From NCBI GenBank assembly GCA_007449985.2, contig VIIQ02000294.1, positions 28,760-92,759 on the forward strand: 64,000 nt of DNA, in the 5' to 3' direction. How positions within the stretch are numbered: the stretch's first letter is position 1; each line of letters opens with the position of its first letter. The notes below the pieces were generated by a model. It was not told the DNA's origin. It saw only the letters and a list, made by a program, of their open reading frames with translations, and made no database searches. The DNA comes from Desmodesmus armatus. Taxonomy: Eukaryota > Chlorophyta > Chlorophyceae > Sphaeropleales > Scenedesmaceae. The translations under genes were made by a program, and so were the position numbers. Positions 43,842-54,199 of the stretch are shown one piece after another.

Positions 43842-44713
43842 CTAGGGCTTTGTGGGGCAGCACGCAGTGACCAACCCTTCGGTGCAGTTCCAGCCATGTG
43901 CGATTGCCGTGCACTCCCCTTTAGAAGAAGCAGGAGCCGACGGGGTTGGGGGTTGGCAGCATGCTGCCGTGACACCAGTGGTTGAGTTGCTTGGAACATT
44001 GGATGTTGGGTTGCTTGGCTGTCCGTCGGGTGTGGTTGTATTGGTTGTGGTTGTGTTGGCTGCTGTTGTGTTGCCTGCATGCATAGAAGAGCAGTGGTGA
44101 GCACACAACAGCCTGTCAGTGACTGCCGCAATCAATGCCTCAAGGCTTGAAGATTATGTATGTGTACACTCTAGAGCAATCGATACACACGATGCCGCAC
44201 CGTACTAGTAGTTCTGCGCAAGGGCTGTCACGTCATCGGATGCGTTTGTAGAGTGTGGGGTGACTTGGGGGGGGGGGGGGTGATCATCACCTTGGCAAGG
44301 TTGATCCTTTCACTGCTGGCCGGTACCGTACCCGGTCGGACCGCTGAGCGGTGGTCTCCACTTGAGACCAGTGACTGGATGAACTGGGTAGAACAATAAA
44401 TCCAGATACACGGCGACAGTCTCAGGAAACCAACAGTTTGAAATTTCAGCTGTTGTGTTGCTGCTTGTTGCGTTCAACAAGAGACCGCATCCCCCCCCCC
44501 CCCCAAAAACCCCTCCAAAATACTATGTGGGTGGCACCCAGGCATGCACTAGTCACGACACCGACTGTGACAGTCCGGGGGAACATGCCATGCAGCGGCT
44601 GCAAGCCAATGGAGTGTGCTGCAGTGACTTCACCTGTTGTGTTGCTGCTTGTTGCATTCAACAGGGGGCAGCTGCCTTCTGGAGTCAGGGGGCGGCAGGC
44701 GGCGTAGTTCCAC
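43842..44713 (-). CDS. 3' exons of a secreted Thr/Asn-rich, Cys-containing protein
   Basis: Exon 44713-44634 (acceptor ATGCAG, donor GTGAAG) reads WNYAACRPLTPEGSC, LLNATSSNTTG. Exon 44074-43842 follows a GCATGCAG acceptor and joins in phase 1: NTTAANTTTTNTTTPDGQPS, then TGVTAACCQPPTPSAPASS and GECTAIAHGWNCTEGLVTAC, ending CCPTKP-stop. Dense N-x-T sites and Pro/Ser/Thr linkers fit a glycosylated extracellular or wall protein, with a small disulfide domain at the C-terminus. Upstream exons are not recognised; they may lie in the repeat-rich region above 44.8 kb. No family recognised. Confidence 0.45.
44430..44490 (-). pseudogene. Decayed copy of exon 44713-44634
   Basis: Minus strand TTGAACGCAACAAGCAGCAA followed by CACAACAG repeats the exon end TTGAATGCAACAAGCAGCAA CACAACAG, but the donor GTGAAG is changed to CTGAAA, so splicing at this site is lost. 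Confidence 0.5.
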
Positions 44714-44869
44714 CTGCATATGCAAACACACAAACACCATGCATGGCATTTGTCAGATACATGCCATGGCCAGTGGGGGGCGGGGGGCAGCAGTGAAGGG
44801 GGGGGCATGGTTTAACCTGCCGCTGGTATGATCCACAAACATGGCGTTGTGTGGCACCCCGAGGGGGTT

Positions 44870-45355
44870 GGGGAGGGCACCCCCCGGGGGGGGGGGGGGA
44901 GGGGGGATCCCTGTCTAACCTCATTGAAGCGCTGCTGGCTGCCTTGGCACGGGTGGCCTGGTGGTGGTTGGGGGGGTGGGGTGGGGGTGGAGGGGGGGGG
45001 GGGCGCAAGGAGGGGTGGGAGTGGGGGGTGGGGTGGGGGGGGGGGGCAGGGCGGGGGGTGGGTGGGGGGGGGATGGAGAGGGGGGCGAGCGAAGGGGGGG
45101 GGGGGGCAGGGGAGAAGGAGGACAGCGGGTGCGGGGGGTGGGTGGGTGGGGGGGGGGGCTTACCTAATTGGGCCACTCTCAGCTTCTTCCTGCCCTGGCT
45201 GCCTTGGAACGGGCGCGGGTGGCCTGGTAGGGAATGGGGGGGGGGGCACGGGGGAAGGGGGCGGGGGGCAAGCGGGAGGGGTTGGGGGGAAGCGGGAGGG
45301 GGGCGGGGGTGCAGGGGTGAAGGAGGACAGCGGGTGCGTGGGTGGGGGGGGGGGT
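44870..45355. repeat. G-tract-rich region
   Basis: Long runs of G (8-14 bases) separated by short A/T/C interruptions; two diverged copies of a unit containing 'GGCCACTCTCAGCTTCTTCC'-like text at about 45170 and 45365 show it grew by duplication. Strong G-quadruplex potential on the plus strand. Frames here (poly-Gly plus, poly-Pro minus) are not evidence of genes. Confidence 0.85.
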
Positions 45356-45439
45356 TACCTCATTGGGCCACTCTCAGCTTCTGGCTGCCCTGGCTGCCCT
45401 GGCTGCCTTGGCACAGCCGCGGGTGGCCTGGTGGGGAAC

Positions 45440-45915
45440 TTCCCCAGGGCTTGGGTGGCTGTTGGCGGGCGGCAATTGGGCGAGGGGGATAGGTTCCAGG
45501 GGCGATTGGGCGGGTAGGGTACTGTCCGGGGGCGATTGGGCGAGGGGGATAGGGGCCTGGTGCGATTGGGCGAGCGGGATATGGTCCGGGTGCAAGTGGG
45601 CGAGTGGGATGGGGGCCTGGGGCCAATGGACGGGCGGGAACCAGTCCGGGGCGATTGGGCGAGCGGGATATGGTCCGGGTGCAAGTGGGCGAGTGGGATA
45701 GGGGCCTGGGGCCATTGGACGGGCGGGAAACGGTCCGGGGGCGATTGGGCGAGCGGATATGGTCTGGGTGCAAGTGGGCGAGTGGGATAGGGGTCTGGGG
45801 CCATTGGACGGGCGGGATACGGTCCGGGGGCCTGTGGACGGGCGGGAGCTGATCCTGGGGCGAGTGGACGGGCGGGAGCTGGTCCGGGGCCCAGTGGGCG
45901 GGTAGGGACTGGCAC
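45440..45915. repeat. 30-bp minisatellite open in all minus-strand frames
   Basis: About fifteen units of CGATTGGGCGAGCGGGATAT plus GGTCCGGGTG and variants, with a 90-bp higher-order pattern (units starting CGATT, CAAGT, CCATT). Occasional 29-base units shift the frame. On the minus strand all three frames are open for about 200 codons and give Pro-rich repeats such as RPIAPGPYPA. A hydroxyproline-rich wall protein is conceivable, but frame drift argues for a non-coding array. Confidence 0.85.
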
Positions 45916-46079
45916 GGTTGGCCTTGGGGTACCGGGTCTGCAAGGCAGTAACGGTGGCGACACACACTGTGATGTTGTTTTTGAAGAAAGGAAATAAAAA
46001 CTGGAAAGGATACGAAGGGTGGTACGCTGGAGAGTCATTCTCATGCAGTGCAAGCAGCTACGCTGCAAATGAAGCCAGC

Positions 46080-47760
46080 CCCTCCCCCCCCCCCCCCCTG
46101 CCTTCCTCTTCCCCCCCCCCTACCAACTGCCCTTGCCCCTGCCCCCCCCCCCCACACACACACACCCCCCTCCTTGGTGCACACCTGGTTTGTCTGGTGG
46201 CTACCACTGTGGTAGTTCTTGCAGGTGCAGTGCCTGGACGATGAGCTGGACGAACAGGGCGCCATATCCCCCCTTGCACCCTGCCCTCCCCCCCCCCCCC
46301 CCGTGCACACCTGACTTGTCTGGCGGCTACCACCGTGGTAGTTGTTGCAGGTCGTGTCTGGCCGTTGAGCTACACCCCCCCCCCCTCCCAACCCCCCGAC
46401 CCCCCCCCCCCTCACCCCCCCCCCCCCTACGAACAGGGGGCCTACCCCCCCTGCCCCCCCCCCCCCCACTTCCTTTGCACACCTGTCTGTTCAGCAGTGG
46501 TGGCTACCACTGCCGGCTGTGAGCCTGGGCGTTGGGACGAACAAGCCCCCCCCCCTGCCAGGTAGTACCTCCTGCTCCCCCCCCCCTTGGTGCATACCTG
46601 ACTCGTCTGGCGGCTACCACCGTGGTAGTGGCAGCATGCCTTGTGCCTGGCAGCGGTCGTTGAGCTGGACGAACAGGTGCTCTTTACCCCCCCCCCCCCA
46701 CACACACACACACCCTCTTCCCCCCTCCTCCCAGTGCACTGCCCGGCCCTGCCCCCCCCCCCCTTGGTGCATACCTGACTTGTCTTGCTACCACCGTGGT
46801 AGTGGCAGCAGGTCGTGTGCCTGGCAGCGGCCTTTGGGCTAGGCGAACAGGTGGCCGTGGTTGCTGGGCACTTGTGAAGGGGCGGGCGCACACCAGCAAC
46901 ATGAATATGCAGGCAGCAACCTGTGGAGGGCAGCACAGGAAAAGGCAAGACAGCAATACAAAACAATACACATTCGGTCTCTCTCAGAGACATCATATGA
47001 AATTCAGGGGGGGGGGGGCGTGGTTGCTGGGGGCTTGTCAATGGGACGGCGCACACCACTGGTTGGCAACATGAATAGGCAAACAGGAACCTGCGGAGGC
47101 CAACACGTGGGGTGGGGGTGGGTGGGTGTGGGGGCGTTGGTGCTGAGCGCCTTTCGAGGGGAGGGGGAAGGCCAGCAACATGAACAATATGCTGCAGACA
47201 GCCTGTTGAACCTGTGGTGGGCACTGGCAACATATGAAAAAGGCAAGCAACACCAGCAGCACACATTCGAGTGGGTGGGTGGGTGGGGTGGGATGTGGTG
47301 GTGGTGGTGTGTGTGTGTGTGTGTGGGGGGGGGGGGGGGTGGCGTGGTTGCTGGGCACTTGTGAAAGAGAGGGTGCACACCAGCAACATGAATATGCAGG
47401 CAGCAACCTGTGGAGGGCAGCACAGGAAAAGGCAAGACAGCAATACAAAACAATACACATTCGGTCAGGCTCAGAAAAACCATATGAAATTCAGGCGCGA
47501 GGGTTGGTTGGGGGGAGGGGGGCCGTGGTTGCTGGGCACTTGTGAAGGGGAGGGAGGGCGCACATCAGCAACATGAATATGCAGGCAACAACCTGTGGAG
47601 GGCAGCACGGGGGTGGGGGGGGGGGGGGGGGGGGGCATGGTCACCCCGGGTGGGGGGGGTGGGGCAGCAGTGCTGAGCACTTGTGAGCACTTGTGAAAGA
47701 GAGGGTGCACACCAGCAGCACGAACATCAAGATGCAGACAGCAACCTGTGGAGGGCAACA
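46080..47760. repeat. Tandem array of exon-like units with C and G runs
   Basis: Two unit types. Type 1 (about 46175, 46305, 46590, 46780): plus strand TGGCGGCTACCACCGTGGTA, on the minus strand a short HYHGGSRQTS-like stretch before a GTATGC donor-like site. Type 2 (about 46856, 47343, 47522, 47690): plus CACCAGCAACATGAATATGC and GGCAGCAACCTGTGGAGG, on the minus strand a signal-like VAACIFMLLVC stretch behind a CTCCACAG acceptor-like site. Units are separated by long C or G runs. They may be multiplied exons of a minus-strand gene, most without an intact frame. Confidence 0.6.
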
Positions 47761-47917
47761 CATGCAGAGGCGAGGCAAGAACAGCAGCACACATCCATTT
47801 CACACTTCGACATGCAGCTGACTCAGCAGTCCGACAGCAGGCTGCTGGCATTGAATGCCACAGGCATAGCTACAGCTCATGCCAGCCTGCCATTCTCACA
47901 ACAAGTCAAGAGGGCGA

Positions 47918-47948
47918 ATGGCTGCTGCTGCCCAACTGCTAGACGCGG

Positions 47949-48022
<74 letters not shown>

Positions 48023-49068
48023 CACGGAACTGCATGTGAGAGGTGCAGGAGTCATCATGCTGCCAGGCAGCTGGCAACCCTTGCTTTCCCCGATCATTGG
48101 GCACTGGTTCTGCTTCTGGCAGACAGAACAGGCCGGGTAAAACTTGAAGGGCCTTCAGCATCGACATAGCCAAGCTCCCAGCTGGGACTCCCCGCAGTAC
48201 ATCTACAGTACATCTACGTATACGTGCGGTTTGGTTTTGTTTATTTCGATGCTATCCGACAAGGTTTGATGATGCCCCTTCGGGACCAAAGTGCCTTGCT
48301 TACCTGAGTGCTCGCCAGGTTGCGTTGATGAGCAGTACGTAACTTGCAGGCTGTGATGATGTGAATGGTGCTGGCAATCAATCGGATGTGCTCGCAGTGG
48401 GCGTGGGCGCCGATATATATGTAGAGTGCTTTGCTGATTATGTGAGCTGTGCGGCGCTTCGGTGGTTGGGCTGCGACGGCGCTTTTCGCTTTGGACCCGT
48501 CGGCAAGTCAGATCCGCTGGAGTCACTTGTGCATTCTCGCTCACGCCTGTTTCATAATTGGATGCTTGCGCATCCGACACCCGCGCGAGTAAGCACCATC
48601 GCCCATGCAGCCCAATCGTCCTTGTGGGCTGGATTTGCCAACTTGGAGTGACGTGTTTGGACGTTTTTTGAAAAGTTCTGGCGGGACAAGTCGCTTTTTG
48701 TAAGGCCTCAACTGCAGCAGTTGCCTTGGACCATTGGCCATGCGTTTTGGGCACACCATGTTGGCAATATGTGTGGATGCGCAGAAGAAATGCGTCAGCT
48801 GTTGGCCGCTGCTCCTTCTTTACACCCGCCCAGGATCAACAGAACAATGCATGACGGGGATGCTTTGTTGCACTCTGTTAATTGGACAGGTTCAACTTAT
48901 GTGCCGAAGACGCAGTGCAGCAAAAGCTGCCGTGCAATGATACTTGAATATTCATGCAGCATGCATAGCGTAGTGAAGAACTCGGATGTGTGGTCAGGTT
49001 TGCTGGGTGAACACAGCACCTACTGGAGTTGTGTCCCTGACACACGGCGTGGTGTGTCGGTAACATGA
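47918..49068 (+). CDS. Secreted Cys-rich protein with poly-Leu signal peptide
   Basis: Exon 1, 47918-48035: ATG then MAAAAQLLDAV, about 24 leucines from a CTG repeat, and LPHGTA before a GTGAGA donor. Exon 2, 48350-48588, follows CTTGCAG and joins in phase 1: CDDVNGAGNQSDVLAVGVGA, then YVECFADYVSC, RLFHNWMLAHPTPAR, donor GTAAGC. Exon 3, 48721-49068, follows CTGCAGCAG in phase 0: LPWTIGHAFWAHHVGNMCGC, INRTMH, VNWTG, QCSKSCRAMILEYSC and TGA at 49066-49068. About 234 residues, around ten cysteines after the signal and two N-glycosylation sites, so extracellular or lumenal. An in-frame upstream ATG at 47879 is an alternative start. No family recognised. The coding part is less GC-rich than nearby repeats. 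Confidence 0.6.
47949..48020 (+). repeat. CTG trinucleotide repeat in the signal peptide exon
   Basis: A pure CTG run of about 24 units, read in the leucine frame from ATG 47918. Length changes would lengthen or shorten the hydrophobic core without breaking the frame. Confidence 0.95.
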
Positions 49069-51950
49069 CCTGCTGGACGGTGAGCTTCACAGCTACATGT
49101 GTTCGCAAATAGAGATACCTTACTTCTTGCCTGGGTTAGGGCGCTGCTAAAGTGGTGACGCTGAGTGGCGGAGTGAGTTCATTGGAACAGCAATCGAAAG
49201 ATTGAAGAACAAGATAACTTCAAGCCCCTTCGGAGGGGGCTGCCAGTTGCATGAGTGCAGCAGGTCGGTGCAAATGAGGTAGCAAGCTGACGCACAAGTC
49301 TCGACAACATCCACCACCCTCCAATATATACACCAAGATAGTATACTAGAGTGTTACCGTAACACTGAGTGGTGTACAGCGACTGTTCGCCCTCAACCCA
49401 TCCAAAACTGCGGGCCATATACCCAAACTTCGGATCTCCAAACACTGCTCTTCCAAATATGCAGTGACACAACAACAAACGGCCTTGAAAGCCCACCATC
49501 TGCCTCTCGCAGTGGACTGGACTGGACTGGAGTGGAGTGGAGTTCGGTACAATCATGTTTTCTCGCCGCAGGTGTGAGGTAGTGACAATTGAGTCTGCAC
49601 GGTATGGCAACCCACAGCACCCACGGCAAACATGAAGTTGTGAAGTACGGACAGCACACAACTTATCGCAGCATCCAACGTGGGTGGACTATGTCGGGCT
49701 TTGAGATACACACTGATGTGGTCCGTGTGCAGTGGTAGGATACAGGGGAAGTACTGCACAACAGCAACAGCTGTACCCATTCATTCGTATCACCAATCAC
49801 CACACGGTGGTGCATACCCTTCGCAGTGAAATGACGAAAAGCAGCATGACAGCATCAACAGCTGCATCCACCAAACTGTTTCACACCCCCTCCACCGATT
49901 TGGTTTACACACCTTCAAACACTTTGTTTCACACAACCACACCTTCCTCTCAATCACCACCTGATCACCACCAACAAGGGTTGCATGCTGCTGTGTAAAC
50001 CTGTGAGAGGGTGGTATGTATCGTACACCAAGGGGGGGGGGGGACCTTACCAGCCCCAAGGTACACCTGCCATGCTCCAAAAACCTGACGTCCAAAACCT
50101 GACGCGCACTCATTACCACCACTGCGGTCCGACAAAACTCAGTGAAGATGCTCCAAAACCGCATGCCTCCTCTTGAACCCTACTCACCACACCACTGCAA
50201 CACGACCTCACCACTGACAAACCACCACACGCTGTCAAGAAAACAACCCACCCACACGTTGTGTTGTACTGCACTGTACTGTGGGGAACACAGCGTACCG
50301 TCTGTCAACTTTACTCACCACACCACTCAAAACACATCAAGCGACCAGCCCCTTGCCGGGATGTTCTGCTGTACGTTTACTGTCCGGTACACATGCAACA
50401 TACCATGCCAGCTCTCGCAGAGCACAGAGCGGGAACACCAAGCACTGCTGTACTGTACTGCTGTACTGCACTGTACGTGCACCCTGGTATGTACCCTGGC
50501 AGCAGTCATAGACCCTGACATGTCTGCCTCGTACACGGCACACCAAGTACCCTGGTAAACAACACTACGCACCGCATCTCAGCAGTTGCTGCGTCTCAGC
50601 CCGTCCCCATAACTGCATGCCACATGTGCAACGCAACAGCATGTAGCAGCTGTGCAAAACAACAGAGCATGCTATAGCTGTGCAGCAGAACATCAAGCCA
50701 CAGCTGCAGGACAACACACCGTGCCACCTACCAACCCCAACACATACAATCAGAACAACCGCACTAGACTGACGCTCCAGCAGCAGCTTCCAGCAGCAGC
50801 ATTGCCTACCAACAAACACGCGGCAAGCTCAGCGAACTGCTGCAAACAACACCTTGCTGCTGCTGCTGCTGGCGGTGGTAGCACCCGCCGCCTCTCACTC
50901 CCCAGCCCGGGCTCCTCAACGGCGGCAGCTGTCAACCCTTTTTGTGATATGAGATGAATTATCCTTTGTGCTTGCTGTGAGCTGGGTCAGGTGGGCGCCA
51001 GGCTGACTTCTTTAGACCTTGCGAGAGTGGAAGCTGCAACAAATCAGCAGCAGCAGCAGCAGCGGGCTTCGAGTCAGGTTGAGCTTTGTAGATGACAGAT
51101 GCAAGCAGGAGGCGCATTGCCAACTATGTTGCTATATTCCAAGGTGCGTCCGGCTTCATCTGCAGCCACCATCTGTGGTCCAACCCCACACATCTCGACG
51201 CCAAAGGCGTTAGCCCACATAGGATTATGATCTCACTCTGAATCTCCGTGAATGACTGCTGCCTGCGAAACACCCCCCCCCCCCCCCCCGCCCGAACCAC
51301 ACACACAACCATGGATCTTTTTACACCCCTTGCCCATGCCCCTGTCCGCGGACTGGTGCCCCCCCCCCCAAACACACACACCAGTCATCTCTTTACATCC
51401 CTGACCCACCCCCTGCCCACAACTTATGTGGGGGCCATGACTGGTGCAGGGGCAACAGTACCCCCCCCCTTATAAAACACACCAGTCATCTCTGTACACC
51501 ACTTGCCTGTAGGTTTGCGCTAGGGGGTGAAGTGCTGTAGGGGGTGAAGTGCTGCAGTAGGTAACCGACTACTCCAGGACTACACCCCCCAACAACAAAC
51601 TCCAGGGGGGTTAGGGTATCCCAACCCTAAACCGTGCAAACCCTAAACCCCAAACTCAAAGGGCTTTATACCTCATCCAACAGGTTTCAACCATCCTCAA
51701 TTACTACTGCATATGGCCAACTTCTCCAAGACTGCTGCTTGTCCCCCCCCCAACCCACCACACACACAAACAACCAGTCAGTCATCTCTGTACACCTATC
51801 GCGCGTAGACTTGCGCTAGGGGGTGGAGTGCTGCAGTACGTGGGGGTGCACTGCTGGAACCCACACGGCGTGTCGGCATGCGACTTGCAACCCATCCCCG
51901 GGGTGCCTACCCAAAGCCATGACACCCTCCCCCCTCGCCCCTCAAAAAGC
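49069..51950. other. No supported gene
   Basis: Mixed sequence with short repeats: TGGACTGGACTGGAGTGGAG near 49510, CACCACACCACTG words at 49920-50340, CTGTACTG words at 50260-50480, GCTGCTGCTG at 50860. CCCTAAAC words at 51610-51650 are too few to be telomeric. Two copies of GCTAGGGGGTG(A/G)AGTGCTG(CA) near 51518 and 51815 mark a small duplication. Confidence 0.35.
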
Positions 51951-52039
51951 ACACCGCTGGCGTGCACCCTGTGCCTCTTGAGCACAACAGCACCCCCCCC
52001 CCCCCCCACACACACACACAGAAAGCCCGCAAAGAAAGA

Positions 52040-52410
52040 AAGACAGAACCCTCACCCGTCCTGCTTCCTGTTGTGGATGTCATCAATCCACCCCGCAGCA
52101 CCCACTGTTGGCAAGTATCTACACCCCCCCCCCCCCCCGTCCCCCAGCTCCGAGGAGGAGCCTGTTAAAGGCTTTGACCCCACCCATCAACAAACCACTG
52201 CTGGCATGCACACTGTGCCCCTTGACACAGCCCGCACCCCCGCATCCCTACACCACACAGCCCACACCCCCACATACCCCCCCCCCCGGCGCCGCCGCTG
52301 AAAGAAAGAACCAAAAAGAAGACTCACCCATCCTGCTTCCTGTCCTGGATGTCGCCCTTCCAACCAGCAGCACCGGTGTTGGCGGGGGGCTCTGTGTCAC
52401 CACCAGTGAA
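52040..52410 (-). pseudogene. Additional decayed copies of exon 3
   Basis: 52410-52324 reads HNFTGGDTEPPANTGAAGWK, GDIQDRKQDG and a GTGAGT donor, but its upstream half is replaced by G/C-run sequence and lacks the EGSYLGEAV start and acceptor. About 52110-52055 repeats a still more degenerate NRKQDG end with GTGAGG. They look like successive tandem copies of exon 52714-52584 in different stages of decay. Confidence 0.5.
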
Positions 52411-52583
52411 ATTGTGACCCCTCCCCCCCCCCCCAAAACACACCCACCCCACCCACCACCTGGAAAGGGGTGCCCAGAAACCACCACCACCCTCCAAAGC
52501 CATAGCTACCGTGCAACCTGTGTATGAGGATCTGTACACAAAACGCCCCCCCCCCCAAAACAAGTTTGCACAAAATTGCTCAC

Positions 52584-52845
52584 CCGTCCTGCTTCCTGTC
52601 GTGGATGTCGCCCTTCCAACCAGCAGCGCCGGTGTTGGCAGGAGGCTCTGTGTCATCACCAGTGAAGTTGTTGCCAACCACACGCTGAACTGCCTCTCCC
52701 AGATATGAGCCCTCCTGCAGCAGCAGCAGCAGCAGCAGCAGCAAAGGGCCACGTAAGACGGTGTGAGTGTGTGTGTGTGTGTCATCACCAGTGAAGTTGT
52801 TACCAACCACGCGCTGAACTGCCTCCCCCAGATATGAGCCCTCCT

Positions 52846-52883
<38 letters not shown>

Positions 52884-53675
52884 CATACTGGTTTGCAAAC
52901 ACTACTTTACTTTCAGTTGTATGCAGCAGCTGAAATGTGCAGCAGCTGATGTGCATGGGGGTTCCTGTGGTGCAAACTTGCGTAATCAAGGCTGCATGTT
53001 GCTTGTATCTTTATACACAACTGCTGTCTGCTTCCGCAGGTCGCTGCCAAGGCAACTTGCAGAGGAACTGCATGTGGTGGTGGTGATGTGCTTTCGGAAC
53101 AGCAGGACAGCAAGGTCGCAAGCCTAACTACCCCGAACATATCGGAAACATACTCTGAAGCTATATTTATGAAGTTATCAAGCTGCAAGAGGCCCTGGGT
53201 GGCAAGATCAGCTGATGAATCTCGGAAGTCGCTGCGACACTGCTGGTGATCTGCAAGACTTGCCTTCTCAGCCTTGTCTGCCGCTTCCTGCGCAGCAGCT
53301 GCTGCAACGCCCGCCTTGTTCACGAAACCGTCCTTGAAAGGCTTGCCGGGGCCCTCGTGATGACTGATCTTTCCCTGGAATCCAGTCGTTCCGGTGTTCT
53401 GCCAGTCCTCCATGGTCGTCTGCGTCAACAAACAACGAGATCAGCATGAAGTTGTGATCAAAGGGACGTTATCGGCACTTTCAGCTGCTGCACGGACCTC
53501 CCAGCTGCTCCAGAAAGACAGACACGCATCTCACCTCTGGCTTGCTGAAGATTTTCACGATAGAGGAGAAGACGTCGTTCAAGCCAGCCCTAGGAGGTGG
53601 CAGGGGCCTCGCCGAGTGCCGTTGGGTGCTGCATGGCCGCAGGGAAGCACGAGTACTGGACAGGGACAGAGCCAT
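52584..53675 (-). CDS. Chloroplast-targeted protein of unknown function with a multiplied exon
   Basis: Exon 1, 53675-53535: MALSLSSTRASLRPCSTQRH, then ARPLPPPRAGLNDVFSSIVK and FSKPE, a classic chloroplast transit peptide, donor GTGAGA. Exon 2, 53419-53264, phase 0: TTMEDWQNTGTTGFQGKISH, GPGKPFKDGFVNKAG, an Ala-rich helix ending QEAADKAEK, apparently with a GC donor (GCAAGT). Exon 3 exists in several copies: 52843-about 52785 (EGSYLGEAVQRVVGNNFTGD, no tail) and 52714-52584 (same start, then EPPANTGAAGWKGDIHDRKQ, donor GTGAGC). NTG-x-x-G-(F/W)-x-G-x-I appears both in exon 2 and exon 3, so the protein itself may be built of repeats. Further 3' exons were not found. Function not recognised; probably stromal or thylakoid. 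Confidence 0.5.
52718..52880. repeat. Paired CAG runs at exon 3 acceptors
   Basis: CTGCAGCAGCAG runs occur directly at the acceptor of both intact exon 3 copies (52716-52742 and 52845-52880). The repeat replaces the usual pyrimidine tract and provides many alternative NAG acceptors in steps of three bases on the minus strand. Confidence 0.7.
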
Positions 53676-54195
53676 CTTGGGATGGTGACGAGTGCAGACA
53701 AGGAACGTAAGAAGCTGTGCACGAAAGCAGTTGATCGTAAGCTGGATGATCGAGATGAAAGCAATGTGAGTGTGGGAGAACGGCGTGGGTTATTCAGGTG
53801 TCGGAACTGGTGGAGTGTGACTGTGTGAGAGGGTTCAACAGACCCAGGGCAAATATCTTTCCGGCATTCCTTCCTCCAAGGACAACAGGCTAGCCATATC
53901 TCAACTCAACGTTATCAAGACTGATTACATGCAGCAGATGTTTGATGATGGAAGGAACTCACTAACACTTGGATGCATTATAATATTGAGCAATATTGCT
54001 CAGCAACACATGCGGTAGGGAACGGGGCACCTTGACGTTGGGGAACGCAACCCACAACACAACTACGCCGCCAAGCATTGGCAAGGTTCAACATTCACAC
54101 AAACAGCCTTGACAAACAGCCAGCTCACACACATTGGCGCAGTGACTCCTGCAAATCTGCCTTACCCCCCTCCCCCCCCCCCCCGGGTCCTGAAC
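53676..54195. other. No supported gene; upstream region of the minus-strand gene
   Basis: Presumably includes the promoter of the 52.6-53.7 kb gene. Frames at 53394-53828 (+) are shadows of exons 1 and 2. Confidence 0.3.
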
Positions 54196-54199
54196 AATG

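Noticed and set aside
51610..51650. Telomere-like CCCTAAA words
   Set aside because: Only two or three scattered copies; no tandem array.
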